From assembly GCA_964588665.1 (NCBI GenBank), contig CAZPQQ010000092.1:1-12019 (forward strand): a stretch of DNA of 12,019 bases. The letters are read 5' to 3'. Under the pieces are notes generated by a model. That model was given only the letters and a program-made list of their open reading frames with translations. It had not been told where the DNA came from and did no database searches. Shown in pieces: positions 5,365 through 12,019 of this stretch. This DNA comes from UBA2160 sp964588665. GTDB taxonomy: Bacteria > Chloroflexota > Dehalococcoidia > Lucifugimonadales > UBA1123. How positions within the stretch are numbered: position 1 is the stretch's first letter; each line of letters starts with the position of its first letter. Made by a program: the position numbers and the translations under genes.

Positions 5365-8300
5365 TCAAAGCTCCGATGGCTTCACTTCGTAAATCGTAAC
5401 TGCGTCCGATTCGAAAACGAGCTCTAAGAAAGGGGCCATCGGTCCGTCGAATTTTCCGACGCCAACCGGGTGGTACGCCCGCTCCAACTGGCCCACGTAC
5501 ACGTACTTGACGTTGTATTTCCTCAGCAATGAAAGGGCGTCCGATGGGTTGGCCGGGCCGTAGATGTTCTGGACGTCTCTGATCCGCCTGCCCACGTCCG
5601 CTCGATTACCCCATCTTTGTTGCTCCTGGTGCCATTGCCATCCCACCACGCTCGGCAGGCCGGTGTAGATCGACACCCGCCCTCCCCAGCGATATGTGGG
5701 AGTGTTGGCCTCGAGGATCACAGGCGATCCTTGAACGTTCCGCCGAAGCCACTCGATGCCCTCGAAATCGGCTGCGAGGCCGATATTGCCTTCCGGACCA
5801 CGGTACGTCGCGCCGTCCATGTACGCCGTGCCGTCAAGGGTCATCGGCGTGACGTTGTCGTCGAACCGATCGCGGAGCCGATCTCTGGAGCCGAGAACCG
5901 GGTACACCGCGGTGGCGACGATCAGCAGCGTCAGCCCTAAGACCCAGACGCGACGCCACGCGCGCACGGTCCGTGATCGCGAGTTCGACGATCGCGCCAG
6001 CAACCGCCACAACAGGTACGCCGACGCCACCGCCAGCAGCACCCACACTTGGAGATAGAACTTGAACACGCTGTTCATGCGGTCGATGTCGCCTTCGACG
6101 CGGACGAAGTCCAGGCCTACGACGATCATGAAGGCTGCACCCGCGGCGAGCGAGACGAAGGCCAGCTCCGGGGACGCGGCATCGAAACGAGTCAACGCGC
6201 GAATGCCGGCGTAGGCGACCGCGACGACTGCCACTGAGGCGAACACGATCGTGTCGCCGGCGACGCCAGAAGCGGCTGCCGTGACGAGGTAGCCGAACCC
6301 GAGGGCCAAGCCGACTATGGCCAGCACTTGCCCGACTCGCACCTGGGCTGCCCCGCTGACGGCAGAAGTCTCGTTTTCGGCTGCGACCGTGTCCGTCAAT
6401 CGCGACAGCCACCGGCCCGCGGAAGCGCCCGCGCCGAGCACGAATCCACGCAGCGTCCACAGGTAGTACGAGCCAAGAATGAACACGAACAGTCCGCTGA
6501 TCGCGAGAAACTGCCACAGCACCGTCGTGTTGGTTGTCGACTCGACGCTGCTGAAGAAGGTCTCGTAGCTCCTGTGGTAGGGCAAGAAAGCCATATACCC
6601 GACGCCAAACACGAACGCGGACTTCACCGCGGTTCGAATCGCGACGGTCAATCCGAGCCCGCCGTGAGCCAGCAACTCTCCGATGGCGACAGCGCCAACG
6701 GCGATGGCCAGGTATGCCGGGTAGTCCCAAGCGTTAATGACTCGCAGCGATCCGACTACGACGCCCAAAACAGCCAGACGACCCAAGGTCGACAATCCCC
6801 AGCGCCGTTCGCCGTCCGGGCTTCTGTAAGCGCCGATGGCGACCGCGGCGGCTAAACCCAGCGAAACCAGGGTGAATGGAAGCGCCATCAGATGGGCGTG
6901 GAGGTCGGCAAACAAGAACGTGAAGAACGGGAACTCGGTGATCTCGTGCCCTGGCGGATCGGGTGGCATCATCCGAGAGCTGCGCCAGAAGTCGAACTCC
7001 CCAGCCGGCAAGCCCTGAACGACGACCCGCCAGGCGCTCTCTCCGAGCTGCACCGCGCCGTCGAGGTTTCCGAGCACGACCACGAACAGCGCCCCAGCGA
7101 TCCCTGCCGCCACCGACGCCGACCAGAAGCCGGAGGGCAATGACACCAGCCCACGGGTCGCGGCGGATCGGCGTCGGGTGCTCTCCACGAGGTTGTAGAC
7201 CAGCGAGTAAGACGCGCCCGCGGTGAGGGCGAAAAACCACGGGATCGCCAGGTTGTACGCCACGCCGGAGCCTATTCCCGTGGCGTGGATGATGGTAGCC
7301 ACGAGGAACTGGCCCCAGTAGTAGTAGTTCAGATACCCGCCGGCGAACCACGGATCGTACGGCGGCATGAACGTCGACCGCACCACGGCGTTCAGGTACG
7401 CCAGGTCCATGGGCTTCTCGCCGCCTCTGAACGGGTGCCAAAGATCGGGGTTGGCCATTCGTATCAGCAAGAACGCGAAGAAGGCCGCCAGGAACACCGC
7501 CTCGCCTATCGCGATGGTTCGCCAGTGGGTCGCGACATAGGATTTGATCGCATCGCGGCGCCGGAGCAGCACGGTGACCGAAAGCGCGAACACGACCAGA
7601 GCGCCCACCGCGACCGACGCCCTCGAAAACGCCATCCAGTGCAGGCTGGCGAGAAGCCACACCACCAGTCCGGCAAAGAGCGGTCCGAGCGCCTTGGACA
7701 GCAACCAGCCGCGGTCAGGCAGCGGACCGCAAATTGCGAACACCAGCGGGAACGCCAGCACGGCCAAGCCCTCGACGACCAGCAGCCACGCCAGCACCGG
7801 CTTTCGGTTGGTCCAGCTATCGGACCGGACGATGTCCGTCCACGTCCCACCTTCCTGTTGAGATCGACCATCCTCCTGCGAGTACAACAAACTCTTGCCC
7901 GGAGTCTCGACTGGCCGGGGAGACAAATAAGCGCCGTCCGGGAATCCACCCGCCGCCCGGTTCACCTGATCGTAGATGACCTCTCGCGTCATATGCGATT
8001 GGTTCTTGAAAACCAGCACCTTCGGGTGGTCGTAGACCGAGAAGCTCTCGTCGGCGAAACCGAGGCCCAACTCGAACGTGCCCGACTCTTCGGCGAGTCG
8101 AGACGGCTCGGGCAAGTTGGGACGCTTAAAAGTCGCGTCCACGAACTCGACGCCCAGCAACTCCGGGTAGGCGGTGAATTGCTGAACGAGCTCGTATCCC
8201 AATTCGCCGGAGAAGAGCTGCCGGTAGTACTCGCGAGTGACTGGGTAACGTTCCTCCAGTCGGGGGATCGTCCCGTACAGGCGGTTGCTGAAGAACACCA

Positions 8301-9954
8301 GATAGTCGCCTCGGGCCAGGTCCGCGGAGACGTTTTGCAGTTTGCCGGACGTGTCCGGCTCGTAGAGCGGCAATTCTCGGACCTGGTAGTCCTGCATGCC
8401 CGGAAGCCCCTCTTCCCAGTGCTCCTTCAACACGACCGAGCCTTTCGGGGCATTGGCGTTTATCCAGGTCGAAGCGGCAACCGCGGGGTGGGTCTTACCG
8501 TACAAGCCGAGATAGGAAACCGCGTAGAACCCGGTGGTCGCGAACACGGACGCCAAAGCCAAGCCGACCACGGTCCGCGTACCCCGCTGCACGGCCGTCC
8601 GATCAGCCAACCGGACTCGCTCCCACAGGTCAGCGGCCAGCCTCGAAGCGAAAAGCAGCAGAAACGGAGTGATCGGAATCATGTAACGGAGGAACTTAAC
8701 CTCGAAGGCGCCGGTGATGAAGAAATAGGGAGCGACCCATGCCAGCAACAGCACGTCGAGCCGCGTGTCGCTTCGCCGGAGCGGCAGCGTGGCGACCAGC
8801 GCGACTATGGCTATTGCCGACGCGGCCATGACCGCGATCACGCTGTCGAACCGGATCAACACCGCCATCGGCAGCGCCCATCCGACGACCACGTACGCCA
8901 GCGCGATCATCGGTCGCAGCCCTCGCAACGCGGTGTGCGCCAGCGCCGCCCATGCGAGGATGCCCAGCGGCCATCCCAGGCCCCACGTGGCGAGTTGCCG
9001 GGCCTGATACAGGTATGGAGTCGTGTCGATGTACTGACGCGTGTAAGGGTAGTCACGGATGCGCCGCACCATCTCCGACTGCTCCGATACGTCGTCGAGG
9101 AAGCGGTCCATGTCGATCAGCGCGTACGGTTGGGCGATGAGGAACGCGGCGCCGGCCGTGAATCCGCCGACGAGCATCCCCTGAATCACTGCGGAAATCC
9201 GGTCTGTCAGGCCCAGTGAACGATGCGGTGCTGTTCTGTCGGCCAGCCGAAAGGCGTACATCAGATGCGCGACCGCGAATGCCCCGAGTATCGGTGCCAA
9301 GCTCACTTTGGTTGCCAAACCCAGTCCCAGGAACAGGCCCGCGAGCATCGAGTCCCGCACCCTGCCCTCGCGGGCTACACGGACTAGGAAGTACATCGTC
9401 AGGACTGTAAACAACGCAAGGAACGTATCGACGGCGAAGAAGTGGCTAAGTTGGATGTGAATGACGGCCAGCGTCACGAGCGCACTCGCCCACAGACCGA
9501 TCCTTCGGGTGTACAGGGCCTTCCCGATGACGAATACCATCGCCACGGTTGCCACGTCCGCCAGCGCCGAAACCAGCCGCCCAGCGATCCGGAGATCGTT
9601 CAGGTCGGATACAGGCAGCAATCCGTAGACGAGCTGGACACCTTTGAGGAAGTAGAGTGGGAAGCTGCCGTACGGAAACCACCTTGGGTTCCAGGGGCTC
9701 TCTTCCGCGTCCAAGAGCACGCCGAGGTCGCCCACGGACGGAGGAGACAACTCCGCCACTCGCATCAGAATCGCCCGTTCGTCGGGATGGGGCGTCCAGT
9801 CGAACCCCTGGTCCCAACTCAGACCGTAAAGACGAAGGGCCAGCGACAGCGCGATGACAGCCAACAATCCTACTGCCGCTGCACGCTTGCCGATGTCAGC
9901 GGGCGTGCGGGGCAGCCCGTCGGCCGGTTCTGGTTGTTGGTCTTCCGCCATCAT
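5365..9954 (-). CDS. Two-module membrane glycosyltransferase: GT39-like (ArnT/PMT) plus YYY/DUF2298
   Basis: This is a 1529-residue polytopic membrane protein. After a short cytoplasmic tail, a first membrane helix about residues 25-45 is followed by an outer loop with Asp58-Glu59 (PHPDER), the GT-C/GT39 catalytic pattern. About ten further hydrophobic segments then lead to an extracytoplasmic domain about residues 490-710. A second set of helices begins about 715 and carries the hallmark NYYYWGQF near residue 878, FADLHAHLMALPF near 1017 and NAWDYPAYLA near 1074. The C-terminus is a soluble domain (KYVYVGQLERAYHP). The second module matches the YYY membrane family (DUF2298) of Chloroflexota and Archaea. 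By GT-C analogy it should transfer a sugar from a lipid-linked donor outside the membrane; substrates are unknown. The first ATG is six bases from a TATAAT box, giving a leaderless mRNA. ATG codon 2 is an alternative start. Confidence 0.9.
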   Translation of the reverse strand: MMAEDQQPEPADGLPRTPADIGKRAAAVGLLAVIALSLALRLYGLSWDQGFDWTPHPDERAILMRVAELSPPSVGDLGVLLDAEESPWNPRWFPYGSFPLYFLKGVQLVYGLLPVSDLNDLRIAGRLVSALADVATVAMVFVIGKALYTRRIGLWASALVTLAVIHIQLSHFFAVDTFLALFTVLTMYFLVRVAREGRVRDSMLAGLFLGLGLATKVSLAPILGAFAVAHLMYAFRLADRTAPHRSLGLTDRISAVIQGMLVGGFTAGAAFLIAQPYALIDMDRFLDDVSEQSEMVRRIRDYPYTRQYIDTTPYLYQARQLATWGLGWPLGILAWAALAHTALRGLRPMIALAYVVVGWALPMAVLIRFDSVIAVMAASAIAIVALVATLPLRRSDTRLDVLLLAWVAPYFFITGAFEVKFLRYMIPITPFLLLFASRLAADLWERVRLADRTAVQRGTRTVVGLALASVFATTGFYAVSYLGLYGKTHPAVAASTWINANAPKGSVVLKEHWEEGLPGMQDYQVRELPLYEPDTSGKLQNVSADLARGDYLVFFSNRLYGTIPRLEERYPVTREYYRQLFSGELGYELVQQFTAYPELLGVEFVDATFKRPNLPEPSRLAEESGTFELGLGFADESFSVYDHPKVLVFKNQSHMTREVIYDQVNRAAGGFPDGAYLSPRPVETPGKSLLYSQEDGRSQQEGGTWTDIVRSDSWTNRKPVLAWLLVVEGLAVLAFPLVFAICGPLPDRGWLLSKALGPLFAGLVVWLLASLHWMAFSRASVAVGALVVFALSVTVLLRRRDAIKSYVATHWRTIAIGEAVFLAAFFAFLLIRMANPDLWHPFRGGEKPMDLAYLNAVVRSTFMPPYDPWFAGGYLNYYYWGQFLVATIIHATGIGSGVAYNLAIPWFFALTAGASYSLVYNLVESTRRRSAATRGLVSLPSGFWSASVAAGIAGALFVVVLGNLDGAVQLGESAWRVVVQGLPAGEFDFWRSSRMMPPDPPGHEITEFPFFTFLFADLHAHLMALPFTLVSLGLAAAVAIGAYRSPDGERRWGLSTLGRLAVLGVVVGSLRVINAWDYPAYLAIAVGAVAIGELLAHGGLGLTVAIRTAVKSAFVFGVGYMAFLPYHRSYETFFSSVESTTNTTVLWQFLAISGLFVFILGSYYLWTLRGFVLGAGASAGRWLSRLTDTVAAENETSAVSGAAQVRVGQVLAIVGLALGFGYLVTAAASGVAGDTIVFASVAVVAVAYAGIRALTRFDAASPELAFVSLAAGAAFMIVVGLDFVRVEGDIDRMNSVFKFYLQVWVLLAVASAYLLWRLLARSSNSRSRTVRAWRRVWVLGLTLLIVATAVYPVLGSRDRLRDRFDDNVTPMTLDGTAYMDGATYRGPEGNIGLAADFEGIEWLRRNVQGSPVILEANTPTYRWGGRVSIYTGLPSVVGWQWHQEQQRWGNRADVGRRIRDVQNIYGPANPSDALSLLRKYNVKYVYVGQLERAYHPVGVGKFDGPMAPFLELVFESDAVTIYEVKPSEL

Positions 9955-9960
9955 CGTTAG

Positions 9961-9966
9961 ATTATA
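9961..9966 (-). promoter_or_regulatory. -10 box giving a leaderless glycosyltransferase mRNA
   Basis: On the minus strand TATAAT is followed by six bases (CTAACG) and then ATGATG. Transcription normally starts about seven bases beyond the -10 box, that is at or next to the A of the first ATG. No Shine-Dalgarno could fit. The box lies 27 bases past the TAG of the aminotransferase gene, so the gene may also be read from the upstream promoter. Confidence 0.55.
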
Positions 9967-9993
9967 GATGCGCGGATGGCCGAGCGATACAAC

Positions 9994-10896
9994 CTATGTG
10001 CCGTAGCGAACAGCCTGTCCCACGATATCGACGCCTACGCGCTCGCTCCATGCCGCGAGGAGCTGCTGTGTGACGGGACCCGGCTTGCCGTCGCCGATCT
10101 CCCGTCTGTCCGCCTTTGTCACGGGCAATACGCAGGGGCTGGTCCCGGAGAAGAACGCCTCGTCGGCGGTGTAGAGATCGTACGGCTGGAGGTCTTCCTG
10201 GACCACCGGGATGTCGAGTTGCTCCGCGAGGTCGAGGATCGTACCTCGGGAAACGCCCTGGAGGAGGCTGCGGTCGCCGGGCGTGCGGATGACGCCGTTT
10301 GAGACCATGAACACATTGTACCCGGTGCCTTCGGTCAGGTTGCCGTCCGAGTCGGTCAGGATCGGCCAAGCCTCGGGATCGACGTCCGCGGTTTCCAGTT
10401 CAGCCAAGTTGAAGTTCATCCGGCTGAAGTGCTTGACCTTCGGGTCCAACGACTCGACAGGGTAGCTTCGCGTGCGGGTGACAACGCCGTGCGCTCCGCC
10501 GTCGTAGAACTTGGCGAACCGCGAAAACCCGATTGGGCTCACGTGCACGCAGACGGTGGGCGGACCGGCGCTGTGGGTCCAGCTCCCCGGACCGCGCGTT
10601 ACGAACTGCCATATGGTGTAGTCGCCGACATCGGCCCGAGCGCTTTCGTTGCGGCGCAGGGCCTCTTCGCTAATCCCCAACATCTCTTCCGGAGACAACC
10701 CGGGATCGATGCGCACGAACTTCAGTGAGCGGTACAGGCGGTCGATGTGGTCGTCCAGCTTGAAGACCTTGCCGTTGAAGGTCCGAGTGACGTCGAAGAC
10801 CACGTCGCCAACCAAAAACCCCCTGTCGCGGGGGTCGATCCTGACCTCGCTGTAGGGCATCCATTCTCCGTTGAAGTATGCGTCGTATTCAGCCAT
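9994..10896 (-). CDS. Aminotransferase class IV (branched-chain/D-amino-acid type)
   Basis: This 300-residue protein has the PLP fold-type IV pattern. The N-terminal part has YFNGEWMPYSEVRIDPRDRG and the FLVGDVVFDVTRTFNGKVF stretch typical of IlvE, Dat and PabC relatives. Lys155 in DPKVKHFSRMNFNLAE aligns with the Schiff-base lysine of the (I/V)K..N...N(N)xLA motif. Glu189 in LTEGTGYNVF contacts the PLP pyridine ring in the family. The phosphate-binding region is represented by QGVSRGTILDLAEQL. It would move an amino group between an amino acid or amine and a 2-oxo acid in the cytoplasm. The lack of the standard IKTLNYL around the lysine argues against a housekeeping IlvE and leaves a D-amino-acid or (R)-amine transaminase possible. 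The ATG follows GAGGAGG by five bases; stop TAG. Confidence 0.9.
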   Translation of the reverse strand: MAEYDAYFNGEWMPYSEVRIDPRDRGFLVGDVVFDVTRTFNGKVFKLDDHIDRLYRSLKFVRIDPGLSPEEMLGISEEALRRNESARADVGDYTIWQFVTRGPGSWTHSAGPPTVCVHVSPIGFSRFAKFYDGGAHGVVTRTRSYPVESLDPKVKHFSRMNFNLAELETADVDPEAWPILTDSDGNLTEGTGYNVFMVSNGVIRTPGDRSLLQGVSRGTILDLAEQLDIPVVQEDLQPYDLYTADEAFFSGTSPCVLPVTKADRREIGDGKPGPVTQQLLAAWSERVGVDIVGQAVRYGT

Positions 10897-10955
10897 GTGG
10901 GCCTCCTCTGACTAGAGCTGCCGGGATCTCGGATGTGCTGCTGGCTCGTCTGCGC

Positions 10956-10961
10956 ATTATA
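10956..10961 (-). promoter_or_regulatory. -10 box for the aminotransferase operon
   Basis: A minus-strand TATAAT (plus strand ATTATA) lies 59 bases before the ATG, giving a leader of about 50 nt. A weak -35 (TGTACC) could be placed at 17-bp spacing. It diverges from the promoter of the second SDR gene across about 150 bases. Confidence 0.5.
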
Positions 10962-11003
10962 GTTGCAGCGCTCGGATCGGTACAGGGCGATTCTTGGTGA
11001 TTG

Positions 11004-11039
11004 AAGGGACGCAAGGGACATTGGGGACAAAAGGGGCCC
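11004..11039 (+). repeat. Imperfect 9-bp tandem repeat with canonical G-quadruplex pattern
   Basis: Four units line up at 9-bp spacing: AAGGGACGC, AAGGGACAT, TGGGGACAA and AAGGGGCCC. The G runs at 11006-11008, 11015-11017, 11023-11026 and 11033-11036 are separated by loops of 6, 5 and 6 bases. This satisfies the common G3+N1-7 quadruplex rule on the plus strand. It lies between the divergent promoters of the aminotransferase and SDR genes. Confidence 0.5.
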
Positions 11040-11055
11040 CCGGAGGGTGTTCGCG

Positions 11056-11067
11056 GCTCAATTGAGC
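11056..11067. promoter_or_regulatory. Perfect 12-bp palindrome, possible operator
   Basis: GCTCAATTGAGC is a perfect dyad about 42 bases upstream of the -10 box of the SDR gene and about 95 bases upstream of the aminotransferase -10 box. Its place between divergent promoters suits a dimeric regulator. Only one copy was noticed in the window. Confidence 0.35.
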
Positions 11068-11109
11068 GTGCGTGGACGCCGGTGGTTACCTATACCAGTC
11101 GCAACGCCC

Positions 11110-11115
11110 TATACT
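11110..11115 (+). promoter_or_regulatory. -10 box for the second SDR gene
   Basis: TATACT lies 28 bases before the ATG, with a weak TTACCT -35 (11086-11091) at 18-bp spacing. The transcription start would be near 11122, leaving a leader of about 20 nt holding the AGGAGG site (11131-11136). Confidence 0.5.
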
Positions 11116-11143
11116 ATTTTGACCACGTGAAGGAGGGACGCAG

Positions 11144-11887
11144 ATGAACGACTCGACAAGGTTGGACGGGCAGGTCGCAATCGTCACGGGAGCCGCTCAG
11201 GGCATCGGCCAGGGTATCGCGCTTGTCCTTGCTGAAGCCGGCGCACGCATCGTGATCGGAGACCTTCAGGACGCCTCCGACACCGTGGACCGGATCAAGC
11301 CCGAGGGCGAGGCGGTGTGCATGCTGATGGACACGAGCGTGGCTGCCGACGCCCGACGGCTGGTCCAGCTCGCGGTCGATCTCCATGGCAAGGTCGACAT
11401 CCTGGTCAACGACGCCGCAATCGACGCCCCGGACGGCAACGCGTGGGACCTTCCCGACGACGAGTGGCAGCGCACTATCGACGTCAATCTGACGGGCGTC
11501 TTCAACTGCTCGAAGGCAGCGCTGGGGCCGATGCTCGAGCAGGGCAGCGGCTGCATCGTGAACATCAGCTCACGATCCGCTGAGGCCGGCGCCAAGGGCC
11601 TTTCACCGGCCTACAACGCCAGTAAGGCAGGAGTCCTTGGCTTGACCAGGGGCTTTTCGGCACAGGTGGCGGAACGCGGAGTCAGGGTCAACGCAATAAT
11701 GCCGAGCCTAGTCGAGTCCCGCGACTTCGGATGGACGCCGGAGTACGCGGCTGAACGCAGGGCCCAGTATCCGCTCGGGACCGGCACACCCAGGGACATC
11801 GGCGAGGCGGTCAGGTATCTCGTCAGTCCTGCCGCCCGCTGGGTGTCAGGCACATTCCTTCAGCTCACGGGCGGCCACCAGGGCTGA
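11144..11887 (+). CDS. SDR-family NAD(P)-dependent dehydrogenase, second
   Basis: This is a 247-residue classical SDR. The cofactor motif TGAAQGIG is at residues 15-22. Asp40 (VIGDL) at the end of strand two favours NAD(H). Catalytic residues are Asn115 (VNLTG), Ser143 (NISS), Tyr157 and Lys161 (YNASK). As in the other SDR of the window, the NNAG motif reads NDAA. The C-terminal part has RVNAIMPSLVES, where PG is replaced by PS, and ends WVSGTFLQLTGGHQG, typical of glucose/ribitol or 3-oxoacyl-reductase-like members. AGGAGG lies seven bases before the ATG. It has its own promoter and is not adjacent to genes that reveal a pathway, so the substrate stays open. The stop is TGA, followed about 75 bases later by a tRNA gene. 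Confidence 0.9.
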   Translation: MNDSTRLDGQVAIVTGAAQGIGQGIALVLAEAGARIVIGDLQDASDTVDRIKPEGEAVCMLMDTSVAADARRLVQLAVDLHGKVDILVNDAAIDAPDGNAWDLPDDEWQRTIDVNLTGVFNCSKAALGPMLEQGSGCIVNISSRSAEAGAKGLSPAYNASKAGVLGLTRGFSAQVAERGVRVNAIMPSLVESRDFGWTPEYAAERRAQYPLGTGTPRDIGEAVRYLVSPAARWVSGTFLQLTGGHQG

Positions 11888-11945
11888 GCTCGCCCGGCAA
11901 GCCTCGTCCCAGGCGCTGGGCTGGAATGGGGAAGCCCACGCCATA

Positions 11946-11954
11946 TGCTATAAT
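11946..11954 (+). promoter_or_regulatory. Extended -10 promoter of tRNA-Ser
   Basis: TGCTATAAT is a textbook extended -10 (TGn plus TATAAT), placed ten bases before the tRNA 5' end. The -35 region has no good match, which the extended element can offset. Confidence 0.65.
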
Positions 11955-11964
11955 CCACGTCTGG

Positions 11965-12019
11965 GGAGAGGTGGCCGAGCGGACGAAGGCGCTGGTCTCG
12001 AAAACCAGTATGGGAGCAA
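11965..12019 (+). tRNA. tRNA-Ser(CGA), 5' part, cut by window end
   Basis: The 5' acceptor strand GGAGAGG is followed by TG, a D arm closed by GCC/GGC, and an anticodon arm CTGGT/ACCAG. The loop CTCGAAA has anticodon CGA and reads the Ser codon UCG. The sequence then enters a long variable arm (TATGGGAGCAA), as expected for Ser, and stops at the window edge. T arm and 3' acceptor strand lie outside. Confidence 0.93.

Noticed and set aside
5834..7660. Minus-strand frames of about 300 codons inside the glycosyltransferase gene
   Set aside because: They are out-of-frame, arginine-rich shadows of the membrane protein with no family features.
7285..9219. Open frame of 644 codons on the plus strand
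   Set aside because: It lies wholly antisense to the well-supported glycosyltransferase gene. Its product is a low-complexity mix of Arg, Gln, Glu, His and Pro without any domain, typical of an antisense frame in GC-rich DNA.
11908..11937. Short hairpins after the second SDR gene (CCCAG/CTGGG and GGGCT/AGCCC)
   Set aside because: Five-base stems that compete with each other and lack a T tract in GC-rich DNA; likely chance.
1..12019. CRISPR array, insertion sequence or integrase gene
   Set aside because: No regularly spaced repeats, no transposase or recombinase motifs and no terminal inverted repeats with target duplications were seen on either strand.

Overview
The window looks like a piece of a GC-rich chromosome from a Chloroflexota-type bacterium, possibly Dehalococcoidia or SAR202-like. 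This is inferred from gene content: a very large GT39-type plus YYY/DUF2298 membrane glycosyltransferase, a DUF2277 protein, an F420/PPOX-type flavin protein and tandem-domain universal stress proteins. No ribosomal RNA or marker gene is present to prove it. The window opens in the 3' part of a tRNA-Gly sequence and closes inside a tRNA-Ser gene.

Layout. 1-51: 3' portion of a tRNA-Gly(UCC) whose 5' anticodon-stem strand does not pair, so possibly an integration-site remnant. 116-484 (+): a DsrE-family protein interrupted by one in-frame TGA exactly at the conserved Cys. The continuing frame makes a UxxC motif, followed by a SECIS-like hairpin, so this is a candidate selenoprotein. 549-584: a perfect 14-bp inverted repeat between convergent genes. 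675-1718 (-) and 2233-3279 (-): two paralogous tandem-domain universal stress proteins. Each is preceded at the same distance by a conserved ungapped promoter/operator block. The second copy carries an in-frame TGA at an Arg position. 3557-4667 (+): a two-gene operon of an L-rhamnose-mutarotase-family protein, apparently starting at an ATC codon, and an SDR dehydrogenase. 4682-10896 (-): aminotransferase class IV, the 1529-residue glycosyltransferase, DUF2277 and a PPOX-fold protein, probably co-transcribed with an internal promoter giving a leaderless glycosyltransferase mRNA. 11144-11887 (+): a second SDR dehydrogenase. 11965-12019 (+): 5' part of tRNA-Ser(CGA) behind an extended -10 promoter.

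How the genes may work together. The mutarotase and first SDR suggest oxidation of an L-6-deoxy sugar or a related aldose, starting from anomer interconversion. The universal stress proteins form a duplicated, similarly regulated pair. The large membrane protein probably acts in cell-envelope glycosylation from a lipid-linked sugar donor. The DsrE protein, if it contains selenocysteine, would be a small thiol/selenol redox or sulfur-relay protein. Most -10 boxes here are near-perfect TATAAT, which makes transcription starts unusually easy to place.

The best candidate for something undescribed is the DsrE-family UGA/UxxC gene with its hairpin. Next come the ATC start of the mutarotase gene, and the duplicated stress-protein promoter block with one gene copy broken by TGA.
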